Source: Streptomyces caeruleatus (lineage in GTDB: Bacteria; Actinomycetota; Actinomycetes; Streptomycetales; Streptomycetaceae). Taken from it: a stretch of 64,000 nucleotides of DNA. The stretch's first letter is position 1. Every line of letters begins with the position of its first letter. Location of the stretch: NCBI RefSeq assembly GCF_001514235.1, contig NZ_KQ948934.1, positions 62,001 to 126,000 on the forward strand, in the 5' to 3' direction. The notes beneath the pieces were generated by a model. It saw nothing but the letters and a program-made list of their open reading frames with translations, was not told where the DNA came from and made no database searches. The position numbers and the translations under genes were made by a program. This document shows positions 1 to 9,107 of this stretch, in pieces.

Positions 1-159
1 CCGGATCCGCCCATCTACCGCGAGCTGATGCGCACCTGGGCCGACCGTGGCCGCACCCTGCCCGGGCGCCACGACCCGGAGTGGATCCGGCTCGCGGCGC
101 CGACGGTCAAGCACGGTCAGTTCAGCGTCCCTCGGGACCTGCTAGGTGACGGGCGATGA
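1..159 (+). CDS. C-terminal end of an unrecognised protein (cut by window edge)
   Basis: Frame 1 is open from the first base to a TGA at 157-159, giving 52 residues rich in Arg, Pro and Trp. They include the stretches IYRELMRTWADRGRTLPG and RHDPEWIRLA. The codon positions show the GC pattern of a real Streptomyces gene. The start lies outside the window and I do not recognise the family. Its last 38 bases overlap the 3' end of the convergent acyl-CoA dehydrogenase gene, a tight tail-to-tail arrangement with no room for a terminator. Confidence 0.5.
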   Translation, partial: PDPPIYRELMRTWADRGRTLPGRHDPEWIRLAAPTVKHGQFSVPRDLLGDGR

Positions 160-1294
160 CCATCCGCTGAATCTGGTTGGTGCCCTCGACGATCTGCAGG
201 ACCTTGGCCTCGCGCATATAGCGCTCGGCCGGGAAGTCCGCGGTGTAGCCGTACCCGCCGAGGATCTGGACGGCGTCGGTGGTGACCTTCATCGCGGTGT
301 CGGTGCAGTGCAGCTTGGCCATCGCCGCCTGCTTGGCGAACGGCCGCCCCGCGTCACGCAGTCGCGCCGCCGTGAGGTACAGCGCGCGGCCCGCCTCGAT
401 CTGGGTCGCCATGTCGGCGAGCATGAAGCGCAGGCCCTGGAAGTCGGCGATCGGCTTGCCGAACTGCCGGCGCTCGGTCGCGTAGGCCACCGCCTCGTCC
501 AGCGCGGCCTGGGCCACGCCGATCGCGCAGGCGGCGATGCCGAGCCGGCCGGAGTCGAGGGCGGACAGGGCGATGGCGAAACCCTGTCCCTCGTCGCCGA
601 TGCGCCGCTGGTCGCCGACCCGGACGCCGTCGAAGTGGACCTGGGCGGTGGGCGATCCCTTCATGCCCATCTTCTTCTCGGGCGCCGCCGCACCGACCCC
701 GTCCGCGTCGCCGGGCACCAGGAAGGCGGTGATCCCGCGCGGGCCCTCCTCGCCGGTGCGCGCCATCACCGTGTAGAAGTCGGCGATGCCGCCGTGGGTG
801 ATCCAGGCCTTGGTGCCGGTGATCACCCAGCCGTCGCCGTCGCGCACCGCCTTGGTGCGCAGCGAGGCCGCGTCCGATCCAGAGGCGGGCTCGGAGAGGC
901 AGTACGCGCCGAGCAGCCCGCCGCCGAGCATCGCGGGCAGGTGCTCGACCTGCTGCTGCTTGGTGCCGTAGGCGGCGAGGGAGTAGGAGGCCAGGGTGTG
1001 CACGCTGACGCCGAGGCCGACGGTGAGGCGGACCGCGGCGAGCTCTTCGAGGACCTGGAGGTAGACCTCGTACGGCTGGTCGCCGCCGCCGTATTCGGAG
1101 GCGTACGGCAGGCCGAGGAGTCCCGATTCGGAGAGCAGGGTGAAGACCTCGCGCGGGAAGCGGCCGGCGTCCTCCTCCTCGGCCGCCTTCGGGGCGATCT
1201 CGCGCTGCGCGATGTCGCGGACGAGCGAGATCAGATCCCGGGCCTCGTCCGTGGGCAGTTGACGGTCCACCGGCTGCGGGGCGCGGTCGGGCAT
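122..1294 (-). CDS. Acyl-CoA dehydrogenase
   Basis: This 390-residue flavoenzyme should oxidise an acyl-CoA to the 2-enoyl-CoA with FAD, passing electrons to electron-transfer flavoprotein in the cytoplasm. Both family signatures are present: CLSEPASGSD near residues 132-141 and QILGGYGY near 343-350. The catalytic base is Glu370 in VEGTNQIQ. The open frame extends further upstream, but the ATG at 1294 has an AGGGAGGA ribosome site eight bases before it and gives the normal family length. The chain length of the substrate cannot be told; short- or branched-chain acyl-CoA is common for this subgroup. It is divergent from the chitinase gene, with a 334-base shared upstream region. Confidence 0.93.
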   Translation of the reverse strand: MPDRAPQPVDRQLPTDEARDLISLVRDIAQREIAPKAAEEEDAGRFPREVFTLLSESGLLGLPYASEYGGGDQPYEVYLQVLEELAAVRLTVGLGVSVHTLASYSLAAYGTKQQQVEHLPAMLGGGLLGAYCLSEPASGSDAASLRTKAVRDGDGWVITGTKAWITHGGIADFYTVMARTGEEGPRGITAFLVPGDADGVGAAAPEKKMGMKGSPTAQVHFDGVRVGDQRRIGDEGQGFAIALSALDSGRLGIAACAIGVAQAALDEAVAYATERRQFGKPIADFQGLRFMLADMATQIEAGRALYLTAARLRDAGRPFAKQAAMAKLHCTDTAMKVTTDAVQILGGYGYTADFPAERYMREAKVLQIVEGTNQIQRMVIARHLAGPEGR

Positions 1295-1514
1295 GGCGAC
1301 GATCCTCCCTGTCGGGCACATCAGCGGGCATCCGCCTTGGGTGGGGCGGCTCCGCCGGGTCTCTCTGGTGCCGGGCCGATGCTCGCATTTCCGGGTCTCG
1401 GAAGCTGCTGACCAGCGGCTGTGCGCTGTGAGTATGCCCGATCGGAGGCATCGCGTCACCGGTTAACGACCGCTCACTAAAAGAAGTATCCAGCACGTTA
1501 CCCATGGCATAGAA

Positions 1515-1557
1515 ATTGGTCCGAACCATTGACGTACTGGTCTAGTCCTCCTACGGT
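1515..1557 (+). promoter_or_regulatory. Chitinase promoter with two DasR-like operators
   Basis: A -35 box TTGACG (1529-1534) and -10 box TACGGT (1552-1557) are 17 bases apart. ATTGGTCCGAACCATT (1515-1530) overlaps the -35 box, and ACTGGTCTAGTCCTCC (1536-1551) fills the spacer. Against the DasR dre consensus ACTGGTCTAGACCACT, which I know from Streptomyces, they match at 11 and 13 of 16 positions. Chitinase promoters of the genus carry such direct repeats and are repressed until N-acetylglucosamine derivatives are available. The rest of the 334-base region (1295-1628) shows no ORF. Confidence 0.8.
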
Positions 1558-1628
1558 GACGGATCAACGCATCAGCGCGTCCATGCCAATCGGAGCATGC
1601 TCACCTCTCCCCCACGAGGAGACACCCG

Positions 1629-2867
<1,239 letters not shown>

Positions 2868-2881
2868 CGGGTCCCACGGGG

Positions 2882-2923
2882 GGACGCAGGGGCGGAGGGC
2901 CACGAGCCTCCGCCCCTGCGTCC
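2882..2923. terminator. Bidirectional terminator between chitinase and TetR genes
   Basis: A perfect 17-base-pair stem is formed by 2882-2898 and 2907-2923 around an eight-base loop. It lies 14 bases after the chitinase stop and 14 bases after the stop of the convergent TetR gene, so it can serve both transcripts. No clear T-tract is present, as is usual in Streptomyces. Confidence 0.85.
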
Positions 2924-2937
2924 TGCCGCTTCGTGGG

Positions 2938-3597
2938 TCAGCTCTCCCGGCGCGCGGGCTCCGGGGCCGGGTAGGCGGGGTCCATCTCCTCGATGGCGCG
3001 CAGGGCGCCGCCCAGCGTCCTCACCAGCAGCTCACACATGGTGTCGCGCGGCAGTCCGGGGCGCTCGGTCCAGTCCAGGGTGGCACCCTCCACGCTGCAC
3101 ACCCAGGCGAGCAGGCCCACGCGGGCGAGCGGGGCGATGTCGGTACGGCCGTACGCCCCCTCGGCGATGGTCGCCACGATCGCCTCGCGCACGCCGTCCC
3201 GGATGGCGTGCACCTCGGCGTCGAAGCCGACACCGCCGCTGACGATGGTGCGGTAGGCGGCCTGGTTGTGCTCGGCGTAGCGGAGATAGCTGTCGATGGT
3301 GCGGTGCACCCGGTCGACCGGCTGGAGTTCGAGGCCGCTCGCGGCGAAGGTGACCAGGTCGGCGACGGAGTCCTGGATGATCGCCAGGTAGTAGCCGCGC
3401 TTGGACTGGAAGTAGTAGTAGATCAGCCCCTTGGCGACATGGGCCTGGCGGGCGATGTCGTCCATGGAGAGCGCGTCGTACGACGTGTCGGCGAACAGCT
3501 TCCGCCCGATGCTGATGAGTTCGGCACGGCGCGCCAGCGAGCGCTCGGTGCCGCGCGCCCGGGGCCGGGCCGCGTCACGCTGTTGACTAATATTCAA
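2938..3597 (-). CDS. TetR-family transcriptional regulator
   Basis: The 219-residue protein has an N-terminal TetR helix-turn-helix (about residues 25-72, with SMDDIARQAHVAKGLIYYYF as the recognition region) and a helical ligand-binding C-terminal half with no recognisable ligand signature. The frame opens with a TTG at 3597 preceded only by a weak AGGG. No better in-frame start gives a complete HTH. The start codon lies inside a 15-base imperfect palindrome, suggesting autorepression. It is convergent with the chitinase, and its targets cannot be told from position alone. Confidence 0.88.
   Translation of the reverse strand: MNISQQRDAARPRARGTERSLARRAELISIGRKLFADTSYDALSMDDIARQAHVAKGLIYYYFQSKRGYYLAIIQDSVADLVTFAASGLELQPVDRVHRTIDSYLRYAEHNQAAYRTIVSGGVGFDAEVHAIRDGVREAIVATIAEGAYGRTDIAPLARVGLLAWVCSVEGATLDWTERPGLPRDTMCELLVRTLGGALRAIEEMDPAYPAPEPARRES
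3583..3597 (-). promoter_or_regulatory. Palindrome over the TetR start codon (putative auto-operator)
   Basis: The plus-strand sequence TTGACTAATATTCAA is an inverted repeat with one mismatched pair and covers the TTG start of the TetR gene. A further GTTG/CAAC inverted pair lies just upstream at 3608-3617. TetR proteins commonly bind palindromes over their own promoter, so autoregulation is the inference. The site is AT-rich in a GC-rich background. Confidence 0.45.
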
Positions 3598-3744
3598 TTT
3601 AGACCCTGTTGTTCAACGGGCGGCGGGACATCCGCAGTATGGCAGACCTGCACCAACTGCTCGTTCGAGTCTGATCGAGTTTGGTGGGTCTGCCCGACAA
3701 CCGGGTCGGGACATGTCCGACCAAAGGGCTCTGTGTGTGTCAGC

Positions 3745-3885
3745 TCACAGCAGGCCGAGCTGAGTGATCAGCATCGCGACGACCATGACGAGGGTCCAGC
3801 CCATGACGTGCTCGAGGATCTTCGGGCCGTCTTCCCGGGGGCCGCCGGTACGGACGCGCGCGGCGGTGGCGGAGTGCGTGGTCAT
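3745..3885 (-). CDS. SCO1431-family small membrane protein
   Basis: A 46-residue ORF encodes MTTHSATAARVRTGGPREDG followed by one hydrophobic helix (about residues 29-46, GWTLVMVVAMLITQLGLL). The RTGG..DGPKI.EH..GWTLV pattern is one I know from the conserved actinomycete micro-protein called the SCO1431 family; its function is unknown. A GGGTGGG stretch precedes the ATG. It lies alone between the TetR gene and the C39-like protein gene, on the same strand as both. It is too short for normal ORF calling but shows strong third-position GC. Confidence 0.8.
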   Translation of the reverse strand: MTTHSATAARVRTGGPREDGPKILEHVMGWTLVMVVAMLITQLGLL

Positions 3886-3949
3886 AGGCCCACCCTGCCA
3901 CCGACGACCGTGTGTGGGGCGGAGACGTTGCTCACAGCACGCCCGGCGC

Positions 3950-5314
3950 TCACACCACGCCCACCGCCGTGAGCGCCGCCCGCTGCCGCGGGGTCGGACG
4001 CGCCGGGAAGTAGAGGTAGCAGACGCCGCCGGTGCCGGAGGCGACCTTGCCCTCGGCGTTGTACCGCTTGGTCCGCAGCCAGATGTTCTCCCACTCGCGC
4101 CGCTTGTAGACGCGTCGCACCGCCTCGTTGCTCGGCGAGTTCGGGTCGTTGGCGATCACGTCGCCGTCGGCGGTGAAGCCGATGACGGTCATGAGATGCC
4201 CGGCGGTGCCGTACCCCGCCCCGGCCAGCTCCCCCTTCAGAAAGGACTGGGACGTTATGGCCGGGATGCCGGCCGCGATCAGCGTCTCCAGGTCGGTGAG
4301 CGAGCCGAGCCGGGTGACGACGCCCTGGAGGTCCTTGAAGGTGGCCGCGTAGGCGGCGTTGAAGGGCCAGTTGCCGCAACCGTTGTACTGGTGGTCGAAG
4401 GTGTACCGGGCCGCGTGGCAGACCTGCGGATCGGCGAACGCCGGGTCGACCCAGGCCAGCTGCTCCGGGGTGAGCCGGCCGCCCCAGTACTCGACGATCA
4501 TCTGCGAGGAGGTGGGGCTGCACCAGGCCTCGCCGCCGTTGTCGTACTCCGGGTACTGGCCGATGTGGATCTCCTGCGAGTAGCGCGGGACGGTCAGTTC
4601 CCGGTCCAGGCCGGGGGTGGAGGCGGGAACCGTGAAGCGGTCGGGGACGTCGGAGCCCATCGCGCCGGCCCGCCACACGGTGGGGGTGAGCTTCGTTCCG
4701 GGCCTGCGGTACAGGGTCAGCCGCAGCCGGTAGGAGGCGACGCGCAGTCCGCCGGCCGGGTCGTCGACGGCGAGGGTGTCCGTCCAGACGGTGCTCTTGC
4801 CGTCCTTCTGGTCGTCGACCGAGGTCCGCCTGATGTCCTGGTCACCGGCGGCCCAGCGGCCCAGCACGTACCAGGGGGTCGCGGTGCCGTCCGAGTACGT
4901 TCCCCCGAGTTCGATCTGGATCCAGGTGCCGGTGGGGGTGTGCGCGTTCCAGGAGGCGATCACCTCGGTCGCGGGGACGGTGAGCCGGTGGACGGGGGAC
5001 GTCCAGGCCGCGTACTCCCAGGGGGCGCTCCCGCCGGTGTGCGGGTCCGTGTAGTCGCGGGTGCCCGCGGCCGTGGCGATGACCAGGCCGGGGCGGGCGC
5101 CGGCGACGGCCCGGGTGCCCTGGGCGGTACCGCCGCGCCAGTCGGTGTACGTGGTCCAGGCGCGGTTGTCGACGGTGCGGGCCGGGGCCTGCGCGAGGGC
5201 CGGGGCCTCGGCGGTGGCGTCGAGGGCGACCGCCGCGCCCGCGCCGCCGCTGACGGTTGCGGCGACCGCTGCTGCCAGAACGATTCTGCGGGACGGCTGC
5301 TCGGCTCTGCTCAT
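3950..5314 (-). CDS. Tat-exported C39-like cysteine peptidase family protein
   Basis: The 454-residue product starts with a twin-arginine signal (PSRRIVLAAA) followed by a hydrophobic segment and an Ala-rich cleavage region near residue 40. A beta-rich N-terminal region precedes a C39-like domain: the candidate nucleophile Cys265 in GGEAWCSPTS, a His in GHLMTVIGF near residue 372 and the ANDPNSPSN block. The longer frame to 5383 was rejected because the Tat motif fits the ATG at 5314. The family is usually annotated as peptidase C39-like and its substrate is unknown. Upstream at 5439-5454 is a DasR-like site, which hints at control by amino-sugar supply. Confidence 0.85.
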   Translation of the reverse strand: MSRAEQPSRRIVLAAAVAATVSGGAGAAVALDATAEAPALAQAPARTVDNRAWTTYTDWRGGTAQGTRAVAGARPGLVIATAAGTRDYTDPHTGGSAPWEYAAWTSPVHRLTVPATEVIASWNAHTPTGTWIQIELGGTYSDGTATPWYVLGRWAAGDQDIRRTSVDDQKDGKSTVWTDTLAVDDPAGGLRVASYRLRLTLYRRPGTKLTPTVWRAGAMGSDVPDRFTVPASTPGLDRELTVPRYSQEIHIGQYPEYDNGGEAWCSPTSSQMIVEYWGGRLTPEQLAWVDPAFADPQVCHAARYTFDHQYNGCGNWPFNAAYAATFKDLQGVVTRLGSLTDLETLIAAGIPAITSQSFLKGELAGAGYGTAGHLMTVIGFTADGDVIANDPNSPSNEAVRRVYKRREWENIWLRTKRYNAEGKVASGTGGVCYLYFPARPTPRQRAALTAVGVV

Positions 5315-5438
5315 GGGCGGAAGACCCCCAGGGTGTCCGGGTCGGGCGGGTCCAGTGCGGCCGGTGCTCGGCTGTCCGCCCACTATGGCCGCAGGGGCGG
5401 GCGTCTGCCAGCACTTCGGCCCGGGCGCGCCTACGAAT

Positions 5439-5454
5439 ATTGGTGTCGACCACT
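5439..5454. promoter_or_regulatory. DasR-like operator upstream of the C39-like gene
   Basis: ATTGGTGTCGACCACT matches the dre consensus ACTGGTCTAGACCACT at 13 of 16 positions, including the complete right half GACCACT. It is 125 bases upstream of the C39-like ATG and downstream of the permease terminator, in otherwise featureless sequence. Confidence 0.5.
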
Positions 5455-5535
5455 GGCATGACCTGGGCGGAGGCCGAATGGCTCAATCGGCGTACGGGCG
5501 GGGCGGGGTGAGCGGCCGCCGGGCGGATCCCGGCT

Positions 5536-5570
5536 CCCGGCGTCCGCGCCGCGTGGCACCGGACGCCGGG
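5536..5570 (-). terminator. Terminator after the amino-acid permease gene
   Basis: Arms CCCGGCGTCCG (5536-5546) and CGGACGCCGGG (5560-5570) form a perfect 11-base-pair stem with a 13-base loop. It starts 15 bases past the permease stop codon. Confidence 0.75.
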
Positions 5571-5585
5571 AAGGGTGACGAGTCG

Positions 5586-7127
5586 TCAGACGAGGTCCAT
5601 CGCCGCGACCTCGTCGGGGCGGCCGTAGCTGACCGGGCCGTGGAAGCGGCGGCGGGCGCTGGTGAACCACCACACGGTGGCCACGGCCAGGACGACGGCC
5701 AGGGCGACCGGCGCGTAGTTGAAGGTGCCGGCGGTGACCGGCGAGGCGTGCGGCAGCATGAACAGGACGCTGCTGAGCAGGGTCCAGGCCACCGCGACGA
5801 CCCCGACCGGCCGCCCCCAGCGCCCCAGGTGCCAGGGCCCCGGCTGGAACTCGTCGCCCAGACGCAGCCGGAGCAGGATCGGGACGGCGTACGCGAGGAA
5901 GAGGCCGACCACGTTGACGCTGACGATGGCGGTGAACGCCGTGTGCGACCACCAGCCGGGCACCACGAGCGCCAGCGAGCAGGCGACCGCCAGCCAAACC
6001 GCCTTCACGGGGGTGCGGGTGCGCGGCGAGACCGAGTGCCACCAGCGGGAACCGGGCATCGCGCCGTCCCGGGAGAAGGCGAAGATCTGCCGGGTGTTGC
6101 TGGTGAGATTGGCGAGGCCGCAGAAGAGCATGGCGCCGATCACGATCAGCAGCAGCGCCTTCGCCGTGCCCGCGCCGAGCCCGTCGATCAGGATCTGCAC
6201 GGGCGACGCGTCGGCGCTCGCCACCCGGTCGTAGTCACGAATGCTGTAGACCAATGCGAGCATCAGCAGCAGTCCCGCTATCGCCGAGTAGGCGATGGCC
6301 CGGGTGATCCCGCGCGGCGCATTGACCGTGGCCCGGACGGTTTCCTCGGACATGTGGAAGCTGCCGTCGAAGCCGGTGAAGGTCCAGCTGGTGACCAGCA
6401 GACCGAGCAGGCCGCCATAAAGGCCGCTGGTGAAACCGGTGTTGTTCGCGAAATGCGTGACGAACGAAGTCGACTGATGATGATCGGGCATGACCATCAG
6501 GGCGGTCACGATGATCACGAGTCCGATCAGCAGCCACCACACGGAGATCCGGTTCAGTACGGCGACCAGCTGCACGGTGTAGGTGTTGGCGAGCCCCTGG
6601 AGCACGATGATCAGGGCCGTGATCAGCACCGTTCGGTGTCCGGTCGGCTCGTACGAGGGCCACTGAAGGGCGATGAACGCCTGGACGAAGGTGGCGGCGG
6701 CGTATCCGGTGGCGGCCGTGCCGCCTACCTGGCCCACGAAGTTCAGCCAGCCGGTGTACCAGGACCAGGCGCCCTTGTGCCGCTTGGCGAGCTTTCCCGC
6801 GGAGAAATACAGCGCGCCGCTCGTCGGATAGGCGGAGGCGACCTCTGCCATCGATGCCCCCACGAAGAGCACCATGACGGAGACGCCGATCCAGCCGAAG
6901 ACGAGAACGCTCGGGCCGCCCGCGTTCAGACCGAATCCGAAACCCGAAAAGATACCCGAAATGATGTTGATGATGGTGAAGGAGATGGCGAAATTGTCGA
7001 ATGCCTGAAAGCGGCGGGTGAGTTTTCTCGGATAACCCATCGCATGCAGGGTCGCGTCGTCGTCGAGCGCGATCGGATCGGCTCCCCCGCGTGCCGCGGC
7101 ACGCGGAACCGATATCCGTTCTGACAC
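5586..7127 (-). CDS. APC-superfamily amino-acid/amine permease (ACT subfamily)
   Basis: The 513-residue membrane protein shows about 12 hydrophobic segments. Its N-terminal signature includes FDNFAISFTIINIISGIF and SGALYFSAGKLAKRHKG, typical of the amino acid/choline transporter group that includes GABA and choline permeases. It should import an amino acid or amine by proton symport; the substrate cannot be told. The GTG start at 7127 has AGAAAGG eight bases before it. The gene stands alone with its own terminator. It is 37 bases downstream of the unknown helical protein gene on the same strand and may share its transcript. Confidence 0.88.
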   Translation of the reverse strand: MSERISVPRAAARGGADPIALDDDATLHAMGYPRKLTRRFQAFDNFAISFTIINIISGIFSGFGFGLNAGGPSVLVFGWIGVSVMVLFVGASMAEVASAYPTSGALYFSAGKLAKRHKGAWSWYTGWLNFVGQVGGTAATGYAAATFVQAFIALQWPSYEPTGHRTVLITALIIVLQGLANTYTVQLVAVLNRISVWWLLIGLVIIVTALMVMPDHHQSTSFVTHFANNTGFTSGLYGGLLGLLVTSWTFTGFDGSFHMSEETVRATVNAPRGITRAIAYSAIAGLLLMLALVYSIRDYDRVASADASPVQILIDGLGAGTAKALLLIVIGAMLFCGLANLTSNTRQIFAFSRDGAMPGSRWWHSVSPRTRTPVKAVWLAVACSLALVVPGWWSHTAFTAIVSVNVVGLFLAYAVPILLRLRLGDEFQPGPWHLGRWGRPVGVVAVAWTLLSSVLFMLPHASPVTAGTFNYAPVALAVVLAVATVWWFTSARRRFHGPVSYGRPDEVAAMDLV

Positions 7128-7164
7128 GGGTCGGGCCTTTCTCTAGGTGGGGGGTTGTGGTCCG

Positions 7165-8151
7165 TCAGGCGCTCGGCACGGGCAGGCCGCAGGCGCGGCG
7201 CGCCCGGGACAGCTGCGCGGCCGGGTCACCGAAGACGGACCAGGGCATGCGCGAGGCGTACGGCCCCATCGCCGTGAAGACGGCGCGTGCCTCCTCCTCG
7301 CACCGGGCCATGACCAGGGCGTGCGCGAGGTAGGCCAGGTCGAGGACCGGAGTGAAGGGGTAGTCGGCCACCGTGGGCAGCCAGTTCCGGTGGATCGACA
7401 GCGAGGTCGAGCGCCACTGCGGCTGCTCCCAGACCCGGTCGGCGAGCAGTTGGGTCGGGTCGTAGCACTCCACCAGGGCGACCAGCGGCAGCAGGCGCAG
7501 CGGTGAGTCGGCGGGGGCCCGCTGGCCGAGGAAGGCGGCGACGTCCCAGGCCGCGGTCACGGAGCCGCCGTAGCGGGTGAAGAAGCAGGCCAGGAAGCGG
7601 TGGTGGGCCTCGCGGTGCCAGGGGTCGAGGGAGAGGATGTGGGCGAACAGCTGCCAGGGGCCGGGCGGCGCCGTGAGCAGTCCGCGCGGCGCCCGGTCGC
7701 GCAGCCGGTGCAGCCGGGCCATGGCCAGCTTGGCCACCAAGGGCGTCGGATCGGCGGGGGCCGCCGCGGCGGCCCGGTCGCAGGCGGCCAGCGCTATCCG
7801 CTCCAGCGCCTCGGTCCGCGGGTCGCCGGCGTCGGCCGCGCGCAATGCCCGCAACACGGCCACCCGCGCCCACATCAGCGCCGCCTCGGGGCCGGGATCC
7901 TCGTGCAGCCAGCGCTCGACGAGATCGGAGTCGGCGGCCTCCGAGGCGAGCACCAGAGAGCGGTGGGCACGCAGGGCGAAGTCACCGCGGGTTTCGGCCA
8001 GGGCGTCGAGGGAGCTCAGATATCGGCCGGCCCGGACATCGACGCATACGCTCCCGAGCACGCGGTCGTCGGCCGCCGGATGCCACACATACTGCCCCTC
8101 GAATAACCCCGCGGCCATCTGTCCCAGCCCATCCCCGTTACGGCGCCTCAC
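7165..8151 (-). CDS. Uncharacterised alpha-helical (TPR-like) protein
   Basis: I do not recognise this 328-residue protein. It is rich in Ala, Leu and Arg and consists of repeated amphipathic helical pairs (for example residues 50-150 and 270-310) reminiscent of tetratricopeptide scaffolds. It has no signal peptide, membrane segment or catalytic motif. Conserved-looking aromatic stretches include FEGQYVWHPAADDRVLG near the N-terminus and DPWHREAHHRFLACFF mid-protein. The GTG at 8151 has GGAG seven bases upstream; an internal ATG eleven codons later is possible. It may be co-transcribed with the downstream permease. Confidence 0.7.
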   Translation of the reverse strand: MRRRNGDGLGQMAAGLFEGQYVWHPAADDRVLGSVCVDVRAGRYLSSLDALAETRGDFALRAHRSLVLASEAADSDLVERWLHEDPGPEAALMWARVAVLRALRAADAGDPRTEALERIALAACDRAAAAAPADPTPLVAKLAMARLHRLRDRAPRGLLTAPPGPWQLFAHILSLDPWHREAHHRFLACFFTRYGGSVTAAWDVAAFLGQRAPADSPLRLLPLVALVECYDPTQLLADRVWEQPQWRSTSLSIHRNWLPTVADYPFTPVLDLAYLAHALVMARCEEEARAVFTAMGPYASRMPWSVFGDPAAQLSRARRACGLPVPSA

Positions 8152-8346
8152 AGTTGCACTCCAGGCACCTTACTCAGCGTGCGGCTCAACCGGAACGTGG
8201 ATTTCACCGTGGTGGCCGGAGTTTTTCGACGGGATTGCGGGCAGCCGTCGGCTAGTTCAAAGTGACACCTTTTCCCATCTCCTTCTCGCGCTCTAGAATG
8301 TTCCAAAGAGATATGCCCACCACCCCGTCCCACTTCAGGAAAAACG

Positions 8347-8967
8347 ATTCACAACCTCGCCACCCGGCTCCGCCGCCTCCCCCCGTCCTGCGGCCCGGTC
8401 CGTCTGATCGCCGTCGACGGACACGCCGGCTCAGGAAAGTCCACGTTCGCCGGGCAGTTGGCCCGCGCGCTGGACGACGCCCCGGTGCTGCATCTCGACG
8501 ACATCGCGAGCCATGCCGAGCTGTTCGAGTGGACCGGGCGGCTGCTGGCCCAGGTGATCGAACCGCTCGCACGAGGCGAGGCCGCCCACTACACCCCCTA
8601 CGACTGGCGGGCCCGCCGCTTCGGACCGCCCGTCGCCGTGCCGCCCGCCCCGGTCGTCGTCGTCGAGGGCGTGGGCGCCGGCCGTCGCGCACTGCGCCCG
8701 CATCTCGCCCAGTTGCTGTGGATGGAGCTGACGCACGAGGAGTCCTGGACCCGGGGGCGCGCACGGGACGGAGCGGAGCAGCGGGAGTTCTGGGACGGGT
8801 GGGTCAGGGCGGAACTGAGGCACTTCACGCAGGACCCGTCCCGGCCCTTCGCCGACCTTCTGGTTCGGCAGAGCGGGAAGGGGTATGAGGTGGTTCCTGG
8901 GCCTGCCGGGACCGTTGGACCGGACCAGACGGTCACACACGGTGACGACCCAACGGCAATGTGCTGA
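8347..8967 (+). CDS. Uridine-kinase-like P-loop ATPase with non-standard start
   Basis: The frame encodes a P-loop DGHAGSGKST in the first 40 residues, then HLDDIASH, YTPYDWRARRF and VVVVEGVGAG, the layout of the uridine kinase/phosphoribulokinase-like group. About 206 residues are coded if translation starts at ATT 8347, which has AGGA six bases before it. No ATG, GTG or TTG exists in this frame between the stop at 8263 and the P-loop; the first GTG/ATG would remove the nucleotide-binding site. Either ATT is used or a sequencing or natural frameshift joins it to the ATG at 8313 in another frame. The substrate is unknown. Confidence 0.7.
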   Translation: MHNLATRLRRLPPSCGPVRLIAVDGHAGSGKSTFAGQLARALDDAPVLHLDDIASHAELFEWTGRLLAQVIEPLARGEAAHYTPYDWRARRFGPPVAVPPAPVVVVEGVGAGRRALRPHLAQLLWMELTHEESWTRGRARDGAEQREFWDGWVRAELRHFTQDPSRPFADLLVRQSGKGYEVVPGPAGTVGPDQTVTHGDDPTAMC

Positions 8968-9016
8968 ACTTGTGAAGAGCCCTCTCGGGCAAGTTCGCGG
9001 AGTGCCTCAACTCTGC

Positions 9017-9046
9017 TTGACCCGGGGGCCGTACAGGACTTACGTT
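9017..9046 (+). promoter_or_regulatory. Sigma-70-type promoter placed for leaderless transcription
   Basis: TTGACC (9017-9022) and TACGTT (9041-9046) are separated by 18 bases. The next ATG begins only four bases after the -10 box, so the transcript should begin at or next to the start codon of the 18-codon ORF. Upstream, 8968-9016 shows nothing else. Confidence 0.6.
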
Positions 9047-9050
9047 CTCA

Positions 9051-9107
9051 ATGTGCGGTCAATCGAAGCCGCCCACTGACGCGAAGCCCCCGGTTGTTCC
9101 CCCGTGA
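9051..9107 (+). CDS. Putative 18-residue leaderless peptide ORF
   Basis: ATG to TGA encodes MCGQSKPPTDAKPPVVPP, a proline- and lysine-rich hydrophilic peptide. It has no ribosome site, but a good promoter ends four bases before the ATG, so it would be a leaderless mRNA. Its last nine codons form the left arm and loop of an intrinsic terminator, so ribosome position could affect termination. The function is unknown: it may be a small protein, a leader peptide or a chance ORF inside a small RNA. The next gene, the AAA+ ATPase, begins 298 bases downstream. Confidence 0.45.
   Translation: MCGQSKPPTDAKPPVVPP

Noticed and set aside
8885..9079. 64-codon plus-strand ORF
   Set aside because: It overlaps the kinase-like gene, has no ribosome site and runs through a promoter; the 18-codon ORF in this stretch is better supported.
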